The notes under the pieces were generated by a model. The model was not told where the DNA came from. It ran no database searches and saw nothing but the letters and a program-made list of their open reading frames with translations. From NCBI RefSeq assembly GCF_014202995.1, contig NZ_JACHIA010000012.1, positions 41,447 to 105,446 on the forward strand: a stretch of DNA of 64,000 nucleotides. Reading direction: 5' to 3'. The DNA is from Longimicrobium terrae (GTDB lineage Bacteria; Gemmatimonadota; Gemmatimonadetes; Longimicrobiales; Longimicrobiaceae). This document shows, one piece after another, positions 1 to 8,851 of this stretch; positions within the stretch are counted from its first letter, which is position 1; each line of letters opens with the position of its first letter. The translations under genes and the position numbers were made by a program.

Positions 1-103
1 GAAGTACGAAAGTACGAAAGTACGAAAGTACGAAAGTACGAAAGTACGAAAGTACGAAAGTACGAAAGTACGAAAGTACGAAAGTACGAAAGTACGAAAG
101 TAC
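1..103. repeat. 8-bp tandem repeat (GAAAGTAC)n, cut by the window edge
   Basis: A 7-base partial unit is followed by twelve perfect 8-bp copies of GAAAGTAC; the array continues off the left edge. The unit is not a multiple of three, and no gene covers it. Related but degenerate words recur at 13248-13272 and 54606-54650, so it looks like a local expansion of a dispersed intergenic word rather than part of a gene. The next 116 bases up to the first gene show nothing else recognisable. Confidence 0.95.
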
Positions 104-219
104 GACGTGGTACTTCACTTGGCTTGAGCCGATCCGCCGACGTTCGCTGACGGGACAGAGCCGCGGCGCGCGGGCAGCCGGTGGCAGGCGCACCGGCCAG
201 CGGGTCGGTGCGGGAAGGC

Positions 220-1047
220 TCAGACCGGTGCGGCGCGGGGGATGCGGCGCGTGCCGTAGCGAAGCTCGCGCAGTTCGGTGAGGAACCCGTCGAACGCGGA
301 CGCGAAGCTCTGGTCGCGGATGGACGCCAGGGCGGCGCCCCCGCTGAAGTTCTCCACCGCGCGCTTGAGCGAACTGTTGTCGCGATAGCCGCAGACGAGC
401 GCCACGTTCATCACCGTGCGCTCCGCTTCCTCCAGCAGTGACAGCGCCAGCAGCACGCGCGCCCACCCCAGCAGACGCCGCGGCGGTGGCAGGTGCAGCT
501 CGGCGCACTTTTCCGCCACGGTGCGCTCGTACACGCCGAACATCCCCGCGAACATCGCGCGCCCGCCCAGATCCACCACGGTTTCCGCCGCCGCGCGCAA
601 AAGCGTCCGTCCCTCTTCCGGCACCCACACCGGCAGCCCCGTCTCCATTCGCCGCGTGAGCGGCCGCGCGTGCGCACGGCGCAGCGTGGGAACCATTCCC
701 GCCATCGACGGCAGCACATCCACGTTCACGACCTCCGCCACGCCGGCCGAGAGGAGCGTGCGGACCTGCGCCGCGCCCGCATCACGAAACGACACCGCCG
801 CGACCACCGGAACCGAGGGCGTCGCGCGGATCAGCCCGCTCACCTCGCTCGCCGGCGCACGCACCAGGACCACGCTGGACGGAGCCGCGGTCCGCACGCT
901 ATCCGCCAGCGCCGGCCAGTTCGCGTGCGCCTGCACCGTGTATCCGCCCACGGCCGCGGGTGCCTCCGCGAACTCCGGCGCCAGCACCAGCAGCGTGCGC
1001 CCGGGATGCGTCACCCGCCCCGGCGGAGGTACGAGCGGAGACTTCAT
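220..1047 (-). CDS. AraC-like regulator with pseudo-receiver N-terminus (cassette A)
   Basis: Predicted 275-aa transcriptional regulator. Roughly residues 15-120 resemble a degenerate receiver-like alpha/beta domain without obvious phospho-acceptor chemistry. The last ~110 residues carry an AraC-type double helix-turn-helix, seen in VYERTVAEKCAELHLPPPRR and VALVCGYRDNSSLKRA. The start was placed at the ATG at 1047 (MKSPLVPP), because the upstream extension is low-complexity and would run under the divergent peptide gene. Paralogues of the same architecture lie at 23264-24229 and 31808-32641; this copy is the most divergent of the three. It is transcribed away from a 65-aa lipopeptide gene 88 bp upstream, and a TTGCAAGTG motif sits just upstream of its start. 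Its targets are unknown; autoregulation and control of the divergent gene are inferences. Confidence 0.82.
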   Translation of the reverse strand: MKSPLVPPPGRVTHPGRTLLVLAPEFAEAPAAVGGYTVQAHANWPALADSVRTAAPSSVVLVRAPASEVSGLIRATPSVPVVAAVSFRDAGAAQVRTLLSAGVAEVVNVDVLPSMAGMVPTLRRAHARPLTRRMETGLPVWVPEEGRTLLRAAAETVVDLGGRAMFAGMFGVYERTVAEKCAELHLPPPRRLLGWARVLLALSLLEEAERTVMNVALVCGYRDNSSLKRAVENFSGGAALASIRDQSFASAFDGFLTELRELRYGTRRIPRAAPV

Positions 1048-1064
1048 TTCAGGCTGAACGTGTG

Positions 1065-1073
1065 TTGCAAGTG
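1065..1073. promoter_or_regulatory. TTGCAAGTG motif between AraC-like gene and peptide gene A
   Basis: The 9-mer TTGCAAGTG lies in the 88-bp divergent spacer, 18 bases from the regulator start. The same 9-mer is at 24328-24336 upstream of a second AraC-like paralogue. Variants occur at 32703-32711 and 34425-34433, in the second cassette. It is a candidate operator from recurrence only; no binding evidence is available. Confidence 0.4.
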
Positions 1074-1135
1074 GACGTTTCCAGAGTGCATCTTGATGGC
1101 GTCCTTGATTGTCTCCGTTCGCCATGGAGGATTCG

Positions 1136-1333
1136 ATGCGCCGTTTCCCGCTCTTGATCGTGCTTTCCGCTCTCCTGATTACCGGCTGCGTAGAAAGCCC
1201 TTCGGAGCCCCACTCCACTGTAAAGTCAGGGCGTGCGACAGCCATCCAGAAGGACACCACACCTAGTACCCAGCCGCCGAACTCCACCACGGATACGCCA
1301 TCCACCGGGATTGTGATTGGCTCCGGAACCTGA
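1136..1333 (+). CDS. 65-aa exported lipopeptide, cassette A (candidate signal peptide)
   Basis: No recognised family. The start at 1136 is fixed by a GGAGG at 1126-1130 five bases upstream; the longer frame from TTG 1109 has no comparable site. Residues 1-17 are a hydrophobic export signal ending in the lipobox ITGC (Cys18), so lipidation is plausible. The mature part is Ser/Thr/Pro-rich and ends in GIVIGSGT. A second short lipoprotein in the same gene context at 32777-32992 ends in PTIGSGG, so the two share an IGSG-type tail. It is flanked by a divergent AraC-like regulator and a convergent TPR protein whose stop is 8 bases away. A role as an exported signalling or effector peptide is inferred from this context. 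Confidence 0.75.
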   Translation: MRRFPLLIVLSALLITGCVESPSEPHSTVKSGRATAIQKDTTPSTQPPNSTTDTPSTGIVIGSGT

Positions 1334-1341
1334 CAGACCGA

Positions 1342-2649
1342 TCACCCTCCCGTGTTCCGAGCACCAGCGGTGGGCTGTGCATCGAGCGACCTCACGAGAG
1401 CCAAGGCTAAGTCCCCTGTCTTGAGCGGGTGTGTGAATCCATCGGTGGCTGTGCGGTCGGCGGACTGACGCCGGGCCAGCCGTTCGAGTAAAGCTTCAGC
1501 TCGGGCCAGAGTCTCTCCCTCTCGTAGCTCCCGGGCAGCATCACTGGATACCTTCAGAGCCAGTTCCGCATGCTGCCACAAACCCAAGCTGAGCGCACCC
1601 AAGGCGAGTTCGAGTGGCGCTGCTGCGCGTAGATGCTGAACTGCTCCGCGATCCATCATGGCCCACGCTTGCGTCCAAACCTCGTGAAAAGCTGCCGGAT
1701 CTCCTGAAGCCCCCGCCGCTCTCGCCGTGCTCACAAGAAGTCGGAGATGCCGGTCATCATCCAGGAATCGGTCTCGGAGAGCTTTGAACACCGGTAGCGC
1801 TCGGGAGAATCGTCCCTGCTGATTCCAGAGCAGGGCGACATCGAACGCCAGATTGATCACGTTCGGGTGGTGTGGTCCATACGCCGAAAAAGCTTTCGCG
1901 GCGTATCTCTCTCCTTCATCGTAGCTCCCGTCGTAGATACAGACGGCGAGCAGGTCATGTAGAACCTTGGCCTGCCGCTCGTGAAGCCGTTCTCGTTTCG
2001 CCACACGGGCAGCTGACAGCAGCAGTTGGCGTCCGGCAACAAGATCGCCAAGATGCACCTTCAGGTTCCCGAGGCTGTTCAGCGCCGTGGCCTGAAGCTC
2101 CGCGTCACCCGTCCAGACGGCGACGCGCTTGGCGCGCCGGAACCACATCCCGGCGAGACTCAGATTCTGCCGCTCGCGATAGATCTTTCCGCAGATCCAG
2201 GCGAGCCGTGCGTTGTTTGGCCACACCACGGCTGCAGCCTCGGCAAAGAGCACCGCGGTGCCGAACGCCTGCTCCCCCACCGCCCAGTCCACCACGGCCA
2301 GGCACGCGTGCGAAAGGCGCTCGGGCTCCAGCTCCGCCGGGCGCGCAAGTTCGCTCGCGATGACGGAAACCGGCGCCCACAGCGCCTCGTCCACGCCGGT
2401 CGTCTGCAGCACGTCGGACTCCCACTCCGCCAGATTCGCGTGGTCGAACTCCGCGCCGGACACATCGGGCCCGGCTGCCCACGCAAACGTGAGCCGCAGG
2501 GCCTGAAAGACGTGGAGCGCGAAATGGTCGGGCGTTTCGTCCAGGATCGCCGCGCCGAGCACCGTTGTGTCGGGAATGGCGAGTGGGTAGGCGAACTCGA
2601 TGGGGGAGGGCGGCAACTCGGCCCGGCTGCGGTGTCGCACGCGGGACAT
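1342..2649 (-). CDS. TPR-repeat protein, cassette A
   Basis: A 435-aa protein made mostly of helical pairs that read as tetratricopeptide-like repeats from about residue 120 to 400 (for example ALNSLGNLKVHLGDLVAGRQ and ALPVFKALRDRF). No DNA-binding or enzymatic domain is obvious in the first 100 residues. The start at ATG 2649 (MSRVRHRS) is preferred over 2697, which adds a Cys/Arg-rich stretch. It is clearly homologous over most of its length to the protein at 33061-34350: both carry an LHDL segment, an (A/S)AYGP-type segment, VSTARAAG/ASTARAAA, LELALGA and a VRSL near the C-terminus. TPR proteins are the peptide sensors of Gram-positive RRNPP systems, but I see no sequence proof of that role here. 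Convergent with the peptide gene. Confidence 0.82.
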   Translation of the reverse strand: MSRVRHRSRAELPPSPIEFAYPLAIPDTTVLGAAILDETPDHFALHVFQALRLTFAWAAGPDVSGAEFDHANLAEWESDVLQTTGVDEALWAPVSVIASELARPAELEPERLSHACLAVVDWAVGEQAFGTAVLFAEAAAVVWPNNARLAWICGKIYRERQNLSLAGMWFRRAKRVAVWTGDAELQATALNSLGNLKVHLGDLVAGRQLLLSAARVAKRERLHERQAKVLHDLLAVCIYDGSYDEGERYAAKAFSAYGPHHPNVINLAFDVALLWNQQGRFSRALPVFKALRDRFLDDDRHLRLLVSTARAAGASGDPAAFHEVWTQAWAMMDRGAVQHLRAAAPLELALGALSLGLWQHAELALKVSSDAARELREGETLARAEALLERLARRQSADRTATDGFTHPLKTGDLALALVRSLDAQPTAGARNTGG

Positions 2650-2945
2650 GGTAGGCGCGGCGCGGGTGCACGTCGCGGCCCAACACGGGCGCGACAATCG
2701 GCGCCTATTGTAGACACCCCGCCCCGCGCGCGTCTACGGCCTGAAATGAGGTAGTGTAATCTCTCAAAGAACAGGCCGACTACGACAGGATAGGTGGGAA
2801 GCCGACGCACAAAGTAGGATTATACATCGGAGCAAGTACGCACATCACCACTCACTGTAGCGCCGAGCCGTCAGCCGCCTACCGGCAACTTCCCGAGTGC
2901 AGGACAAGATCTCAGCACTCGCCAACAACTAACCCCTCCGCAAAC
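2650..2945. other. Intergenic region, low GC, left flank of the R-M island
   Basis: No gene could be supported. The base composition falls from about 2740 onward, where the sequence becomes AT-richer like the adjacent restriction-modification genes, so the left boundary of the acquired segment is probably within this gap. No attachment-site repeat or tRNA remnant was recognised. Confidence 0.5.
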
Positions 2946-4997
2946 TTAGCTGGGGAGAAAAGCCGAAACGTTAGCTCTGTTCTGCGCATCGCGACGCAGT
3001 TTCATCGTATCTTGTAGGAGACGTTCTGCGAACTGGATCACTTCTTTACGGGATGACGATTGCCTCAGTGCATTTGCGACCCGGTCAATCGCCGCGACCT
3101 CAGTTTCTACCAGATATGATTCTACTACCTCATCTTGAACCGAAGCTTCGGGAACGGGGATTAGGACTTCAGAAAGTTGCCGGCTGTCCATCGTCACATT
3201 TGTCGCTCCGCACATGAGCGGTACCAGAAGGTCCGTGCACATCGCGCTAAGAAAGACGTAAAGGAAGCGAGGACGAAGAACAGTCTCGTCCTTCGGGAAC
3301 AACGCACACATGGTCGTTGCTAATGCAAACCTTCCTTCTTGATAGTGAAGCCGCTTAATATCAGCCTTGCCGTGGCCAGCCGATGACACCAGCGGAACAC
3401 ATACCGCCTTACCCTCAAAATCCCAGTGTTGAGATGACTTACGCTCTTCCGCGGGAACAACAAGCACGAACTCACCTGGGGTGGTTGCCATGTTTGGTGA
3501 CCGCCCATCCTCGATGCGGCAAAGCTCCCCGATTGTGAACAGTGGAACATCGCTCCGATGAATGACTCTGTTGGGGAGGTCATGCCACCGGCCAAGCAGG
3601 TGAGCGGTACTCGTGCCTAGAAGTTGCGGTTTCGGGACTACGTACGACCGAATACTTGTATCCGCGCACTCCCATGTCGAGCCGGTTCTAACTGCTTCCT
3701 TAAACGAGAGGACCACATCTTTCGCCACGGGTAACTGAGATTGGAGCGGTAGCGGTTCTCGAGTATCCGACTGCGAGTATCCGTCGTTCTCGATTTCTAC
3801 GAAAAGAACAGAATTGCTTCGCCGTGCAATAGCTCGATCAATCACTAGGATGTGGGTCTTTACGCTTGCATACGGCTTGAACACACCATGGGGAAGCGTG
3901 ATGTCGGCGAGGAGAAAACCCTTTTCGATCAGAGTACGCCTGAGCGTCTCATGGCCCGATTGAGCTACGAAGTGGATGCCTTCCGGCACAATGACCCCTG
4001 CCTTACCTGTCGGCGAGAGGTGCTCGATTATGTAGTCAAGAAAGAGCACTTCAGACCGTTTGGACCGAATTGAGAATCGGGTATGCGGTTTGATTCCTCC
4101 CTTCGGTGACATGAAGGGAGGATTAGCAAAAATCACGTCCGCGTGCTCGTTCCAGCGGTCTTCACTAGTCAGCGTGTCGTACTCATAGATGTGTGGGTCA
4201 GTGAAGCCGTGCAGGTAAAGGTTCACAAGCGATAAGCGCACCATATCGGGCGAGATGTCGTAACCCTTGAAGCTGGCCGCCAAACGCCCGCGTTCGTCTG
4301 GGGTCAGCAGATCGCCCCGCGCCGGCGGGATCCGGGAGGAGTGAAGCGACGCCGTAGCATCGTGGCCGGCTTTGGAGGTCTGGACTGCGGATTGAGTGCT
4401 ATTAGCTTGCAGGATATGCTTGTACGCTGAGATCAGAAATCCGGCTGTACCGCATGCCGGGTCGAGCACGGTTTCGTGCTTCTTCGGGTCAACGATCGAT
4501 ACGACGAAGTCGATGATGTGGCGGGGGGTCCGAAATTGTCCCGCGTCTCCTTGGCTGCCCAAGATCGACAAGAGATATTCAAAGGCATCACCAAGGCGCT
4601 CCGAATGGTCATACTCGAATCCATCTATGACCTTGAGGAATGCACGCAGCGTCTCCGGATCCCGGTACGGCAGGAAGGCATTCTTGAAGATGTCACGGAA
4701 GAGTAGCGGGATGCCCGGATTCTCTGGCATTTTTCCGATCGCCTCGGCATAGAGGTTCAGCACCTCGTGACCACCCAAGCCTGAGCGCATCAGCTTTGCC
4801 CACCCGTATCGGGAGAAGCCCTCGGCGAAGAAACTGCGCTGCCCTCCCAGTTCTTCCGCCTCGGCGTCCATGTCGTCCATGAACTTGTAAATCAGAGCAA
4901 TCGTAATCTGCTCGACCTGGCTCTTGGGATCTGGGACCTTACCGACCAGAATGTCACGGGCAGTGTCGATGCGGCGCTTCGTTTCGAGATCCAGCAT
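2946..4997 (-). CDS. hsdM: Type I restriction-modification methylase with fused specificity domain
   Basis: A 683-aa N6-adenine DNA methyltransferase. An HsdM N-terminal helical domain covers about 1-130. AdoMet motif I is DPACGTAGF at ~179, and the catalytic NPPF is near residue 300. From about residue 485 the protein continues as a single HsdS-like target-recognition domain (FTIGELCRIEDGRSPN) followed by a helical conserved region, instead of ending as ordinary HsdM proteins do (~500 aa). No separate hsdS is nearby, so this fusion probably supplies specificity, perhaps as a dimer reading a symmetric half-site. The start is supported by AAGGAAG upstream of ATG 4997. It lies 10 bases downstream of the restriction subunit. 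Base composition is clearly lower in GC than the chromosome around it, consistent with horizontal transfer. Confidence 0.93.
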   Translation of the reverse strand: MLDLETKRRIDTARDILVGKVPDPKSQVEQITIALIYKFMDDMDAEAEELGGQRSFFAEGFSRYGWAKLMRSGLGGHEVLNLYAEAIGKMPENPGIPLLFRDIFKNAFLPYRDPETLRAFLKVIDGFEYDHSERLGDAFEYLLSILGSQGDAGQFRTPRHIIDFVVSIVDPKKHETVLDPACGTAGFLISAYKHILQANSTQSAVQTSKAGHDATASLHSSRIPPARGDLLTPDERGRLAASFKGYDISPDMVRLSLVNLYLHGFTDPHIYEYDTLTSEDRWNEHADVIFANPPFMSPKGGIKPHTRFSIRSKRSEVLFLDYIIEHLSPTGKAGVIVPEGIHFVAQSGHETLRRTLIEKGFLLADITLPHGVFKPYASVKTHILVIDRAIARRSNSVLFVEIENDGYSQSDTREPLPLQSQLPVAKDVVLSFKEAVRTGSTWECADTSIRSYVVPKPQLLGTSTAHLLGRWHDLPNRVIHRSDVPLFTIGELCRIEDGRSPNMATTPGEFVLVVPAEERKSSQHWDFEGKAVCVPLVSSAGHGKADIKRLHYQEGRFALATTMCALFPKDETVLRPRFLYVFLSAMCTDLLVPLMCGATNVTMDSRQLSEVLIPVPEASVQDEVVESYLVETEVAAIDRVANALRQSSSRKEVIQFAERLLQDTMKLRRDAQNRANVSAFLPS

Positions 4998-5007
4998 CCG
5001 GCTTCCT

Positions 5008-7545
5008 TTATGCAGCGAACTGGTTCAAGGACACGTAATCCTTGATGTACTCCGGCACGAGCGTCCGGTACCTCGGCGGCACGGCTTTGAAGTCGCGCGT
5101 CGAGAGCACCGGATTCGTCGCAAGAGCGGTCAACCTACGCTGATCGACGATTTCGCGCACGGTGGCGCTGGTTAGATACGCTTTGAAGTAGTGCCTGATG
5201 GCAGATATGGCTTCCGCTTCGTCCGGCGTGTGGTCAGCCACAAACTTTACAAACTCCTCTTCGAGTAACTCATCCTTGGATTTGAATTGAGGAATCAAGC
5301 CAAACACCTTCTCCAGAATCTCCCGTAGACTAACCCGGCGATCTACGGCGGCAGCCTTGCGCAGCTTCGCCAACGTGTAGTACTCGTCTGGCTTGTCGAA
5401 TACATCCTGGTTCACGTAGTGTATGACGCGATCCCACTGCCCGGCCTCCACTGCGGCTACGATTTCGGAGTTTTCGCGAACAGTCTCACCGAAACGCTCG
5501 AAGAACATGCGGTCGATCTTCATGCCGGCGCCACCGATGGTCTCTTCCCTAACCGTCGAGAGAATATCTGTGCCGAGGTGCTCATACGCTCCATCGATCA
5601 CCGTAGGCTCTCCACCCCCCGTATATAGATCTACCAGATCTTTTCGCCGAGGAAGCTTCAAGACTTCATCATAGTTGAACTCTGCTTCGAAATACTCACA
5701 ATTTGCAAAGAAGTCGAAAAGCTTGTAACTGGTTTTTTCTGGATGGGAAAGTTCACCCAGGGTTGAGCGATCGAGGAGTTGCTCCGTAAAGCTGTGTGTA
5801 CGGGTGCCACGCCCTTTTATTTGGATGAAGTCAGTGGGTGAAAAGATGGGCCTAAACAGCCCAATATTTAGAACGTCAGGACAATCATAACCGGTGGTCA
5901 TCATACCCACTGTCACACATACTCTTGCCTTGCTCGTTTTATATGCCGGAAGAAAGTTACCCGAGCCGCACAGTCTGTTATTCGCGAAGTTGATCGTGAA
6001 CTGCTGGGCATCTGACACTGACGAGGTCACCTGGACAGCGAAGTCTGACTGATATTTTCCGGGGTACAGCAGGGATGCCATCTCATTCAGAATCTGCGAG
6101 AGCTTGGCTGCGTGGTTCTGGCTGACCGCAAAGACAATCGACTTACCGAGCTCACCGCTGATTGGATCGCGGAGGGCATTCTCCAAAAAGGTTTTACAAA
6201 GCAGATGGTTCGTGGAATCCGAAAAGAATCGCTTCTCGAATTCGCGCTGCTTGAAAGTTTCGTGTTGATCCTCTCCGGTATCATCCGTGAACGAAACTAC
6301 AAACCCCTCTGCGGAGAGAAGCTCGGTAGTAACCTCGGTACGCGCGTCGACCACGGTGGGAGTGATTAAATAACCTTCCCGTACACCATCCAAAAGCGAG
6401 TATCGAAATGTAGGTTGGCCGCTTTCGCACCCGAAGGTACGATAGGTGTCCAGCAAGAGGCGACGCTCTACCTCCCGGGGGTCACTCGCGTTCCGCTGGT
6501 CGAATCGACGCAAGTAATCGCGCGGCGTAGCGGTCAAGCCGAGCTTGTAACCGACAAAAAAATCGAAAACGCTTCGCGCATTTCCGCCTATCGAGCGATG
6601 AGCCTCGTCGGAAACGACTAAATCAAAGTCTGTCGGCGAAAATAGGCGTTGGTACTTGTTGTTGAACAGAAGTGATTGAACCGTCGTGACGACGATCTCA
6701 GCGCTTCTCCAGTCATCCCGATTCTCTTTGTAGATCACGGTGTTAAAATCGGCACTCAACAGCGACGTAAAAGCCTTCTTCGCTTGGTCCTCGAGTTCGA
6801 GACGATCTACCAAGAAGAGTACCCGCTTCGCATTTCCAGTGCGAAGGAACAGCTTAATGACGGCTGCGGCAGTAAGTGTCTTCCCTGTGCCAGTCGCCAT
6901 CTCGAATAGGAAGCGGTCCTTGTTGTCTCGAATTGCGTCCTGCAACCGGTGGATGGCTCGAAGCTGATATGGCCGCAGAAACCGCAGGCTATTGGCTCTT
7001 ATATAGCTCGCGCGCTCGGCCTGGCTTCTCCAGCCTGCCTCGGCCTCGTATGTCGGCCGTTGCGTGAGAACGATGTAGTCCGCACCTACTAGTTCGTCAG
7101 CCAAGCGTCGCGGGTTCGGGGACAGGCCTCGCTGGAAGCTCTTTAGCGACTCCTCAGTGGGAAAACTCGTGATCACGTACGGATTCCCTCGTTCCAAGTC
7201 CCACAGATAGTGCAGGTTCCCGTTCGAAAGAATCACAAACCTGCAGTTCTGTGATCGAGCATACTTCCGGGCCTGCTCCTTCCCCACCAGCGGATTCTTG
7301 TCCTCTGCTTTCGCTTCGACGATGGCCAAGGGGAGGCCCTTCGAGTCAACAAGCAGAAAGTCGACGAATCCCCTTCTCGTATTCTGGAAGCCATCGCCTA
7401 AACTTTCTGAGTCATCCCCTCGGAGTGCAATGACTGGTTCCAAGAAAATGCTCGCTGGCCTACCATCTTCGGGGAAGAATCGCCAACCAGCTGCTTCAAG
7501 GAGTTTGTTGATTTTGATACGTGCTGTGGCTTCCTTCGTAGACAC
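5008..7545 (-). CDS. hsdR: Type I restriction endonuclease subunit R (EcoEI-like)
   Basis: ATP-dependent translocase/nuclease of a type I system. With the GTG at 7545 as start it is 845 aa. The N-terminal PD-(D/E)XK nuclease is seen as GFVDFLLVDSKG and IVEAK (Asp62, Glu77, Lys79). The Walker A MATGTGKT is at ~216, the DEAH box near 290 and helicase motif VI is IQIKGRGTRT. An EcoEI-type C-terminal domain closes the protein. An in-frame ATG at 7626 would add 27 residues and cannot be excluded; the frame is open to 7791. It is first in a two-gene minus-strand operon with the methylase-specificity fusion, and shares its low GC. Confidence 0.93.
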   Translation of the reverse strand: MSTKEATARIKINKLLEAAGWRFFPEDGRPASIFLEPVIALRGDDSESLGDGFQNTRRGFVDFLLVDSKGLPLAIVEAKAEDKNPLVGKEQARKYARSQNCRFVILSNGNLHYLWDLERGNPYVITSFPTEESLKSFQRGLSPNPRRLADELVGADYIVLTQRPTYEAEAGWRSQAERASYIRANSLRFLRPYQLRAIHRLQDAIRDNKDRFLFEMATGTGKTLTAAAVIKLFLRTGNAKRVLFLVDRLELEDQAKKAFTSLLSADFNTVIYKENRDDWRSAEIVVTTVQSLLFNNKYQRLFSPTDFDLVVSDEAHRSIGGNARSVFDFFVGYKLGLTATPRDYLRRFDQRNASDPREVERRLLLDTYRTFGCESGQPTFRYSLLDGVREGYLITPTVVDARTEVTTELLSAEGFVVSFTDDTGEDQHETFKQREFEKRFFSDSTNHLLCKTFLENALRDPISGELGKSIVFAVSQNHAAKLSQILNEMASLLYPGKYQSDFAVQVTSSVSDAQQFTINFANNRLCGSGNFLPAYKTSKARVCVTVGMMTTGYDCPDVLNIGLFRPIFSPTDFIQIKGRGTRTHSFTEQLLDRSTLGELSHPEKTSYKLFDFFANCEYFEAEFNYDEVLKLPRRKDLVDLYTGGGEPTVIDGAYEHLGTDILSTVREETIGGAGMKIDRMFFERFGETVRENSEIVAAVEAGQWDRVIHYVNQDVFDKPDEYYTLAKLRKAAAVDRRVSLREILEKVFGLIPQFKSKDELLEEEFVKFVADHTPDEAEAISAIRHYFKAYLTSATVREIVDQRRLTALATNPVLSTRDFKAVPPRYRTLVPEYIKDYVSLNQFAA

Positions 7546-7805
7546 GTTATCTCGTCGTTGAAGAGTAACGCGGCAGAGCTCATTGCTCGTATGTGAGCGC
7601 CAAATGCCACAACGAGATTTGACCATGCCCGGCCGATTAGGAGCGAACAGTAGCAGCGGCAGACGCGATGGGCAACATGTCTGTGGCGGGAAAAGGAAGA
7701 TGCGTTTGTCGAAAAGAGCGGGGATCGTTCGACGGGTGTGTAGGGAGGACGATGCGCGGGCCGCGAGGGACCCGCGCCGGACGACACACACCGGAGGACG
7801 AACCC

Positions 7806-8831
7806 ATGCGCACTATCCACCAGACCAGCGAAGCCGGCATGCGGACCCGGCGCGCTCCGGCCGCCGCCCGCCGGATCACGCGGGCCGTGCTGGCCGCCCT
7901 CGTCACCAGCGCGGCGGCCACGACGGGCGCGCCCGCCGTACTCCACGCACAGGCGCAGCAGAGCACAATGAGCGCCCAGACCACCACCGCACCCGCCCCG
8001 GCCCGCAGCGGCCACATCCAGGCCAACGGCGTCAGCTACTACTACCAGGTCTACGGCCAGGGCGAGCCGGTGCTACTGCTTCACGGCGGGCTGGGGCAGA
8101 TCGAGATGTTCGGGCCGGTGCTGCGGATGCTGGCGCGGGGGCGGCAGGTGATTGGCGTGGACCTGCACGGGCACGGCCGCACCCGGCTGGGCAGCCGTCC
8201 CATCAACCTTGTGGATCAGGGCGACGACATGGCCACCATCGTGCGCGAACTCGGCTTCGCGCAGGTGGACGTGATGGGCTACTCGATGGGCGCGGGCGTG
8301 GCGTTCCAGTTCGGTGCGCGGCATCCGGAGATGGTGCGGCGGCTGGTGCTGGTGTCCGGCAGCTACGCGCAGGACGGCTTCTATCCCGAGATGCTTCCGC
8401 AGCAGGCCATGGTCAGCGGCGCCATGGCCGAGCAGATGAAGGATACGCCCATGTACCAGTCGTACCGGGCCGTCGCGCCGGACCCGGCTGAGTTCCCGCT
8501 GCTGCTGGACCGCATGGGCGACTACATTCGCGCGCCGTTCGACTGGTCGGCGGACGTGCCGAAGCTCACCATGCCGGTGATGCTCGTCTACGGTGACGGC
8601 GACATGTTCCGCCCGGAGCACGTGATCCGCTTCTACCAGATGCTGGGTGGTGGATTGAAGGACGCGGGATGGGGCCGCGAGACCATGTCGCGCAACCGCC
8701 TGGCCATCCTCCCCGACCTGACGCACTACGAGATCTTCAGCGCCCCCGTGCTGGCCACCACCGTGCTGCCCTTTCTGAACGGGCAGAGCGGCGCGCAGAG
8801 CTGGGCCGAGCAGGTGCAGCCGACGAACTGA
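7806..8831 (+). CDS. Exported alpha/beta-fold hydrolase
   Basis: A 341-aa serine hydrolase of the alpha/beta family. The start at 7806 has GGAGG at 7793-7797. A basic then hydrophobic N-terminus (about residues 20-48, ending VLHAQA) looks like a signal peptide. The oxyanion-loop motif is LLHGGLG at ~93, the nucleophile elbow is GYSMG with Ser160, and YGDGD and LTHYEIF probably supply the acid and the His. The substrate cannot be told from sequence. It is divergent from the R-M operon across a 260-bp gap and is followed by a repeat-filled gap before the convergent receptor gene. Confidence 0.85.
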   Translation: MRTIHQTSEAGMRTRRAPAAARRITRAVLAALVTSAAATTGAPAVLHAQAQQSTMSAQTTTAPAPARSGHIQANGVSYYYQVYGQGEPVLLLHGGLGQIEMFGPVLRMLARGRQVIGVDLHGHGRTRLGSRPINLVDQGDDMATIVRELGFAQVDVMGYSMGAGVAFQFGARHPEMVRRLVLVSGSYAQDGFYPEMLPQQAMVSGAMAEQMKDTPMYQSYRAVAPDPAEFPLLLDRMGDYIRAPFDWSADVPKLTMPVMLVYGDGDMFRPEHVIRFYQMLGGGLKDAGWGRETMSRNRLAILPDLTHYEIFSAPVLATTVLPFLNGQSGAQSWAEQVQPTN

Positions 8832-8851
8832 GCGCGTCCCAGGCCCCACGG

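Noticed and set aside
1-103. Possible CRISPR array
   Set aside because: Units are 8 bp with no unique spacers; it is a simple tandem repeat.
1060-1095. TTGCAA as a -35 box for lipopeptide A
   Set aside because: No reasonable -10 hexamer at 16-18 bases; kept only as a repeated motif.
2650-2945. A separate hsdS gene beyond the methylase
   Set aside because: No open frame with TRD features; the specificity domain is inside the methylase chain.
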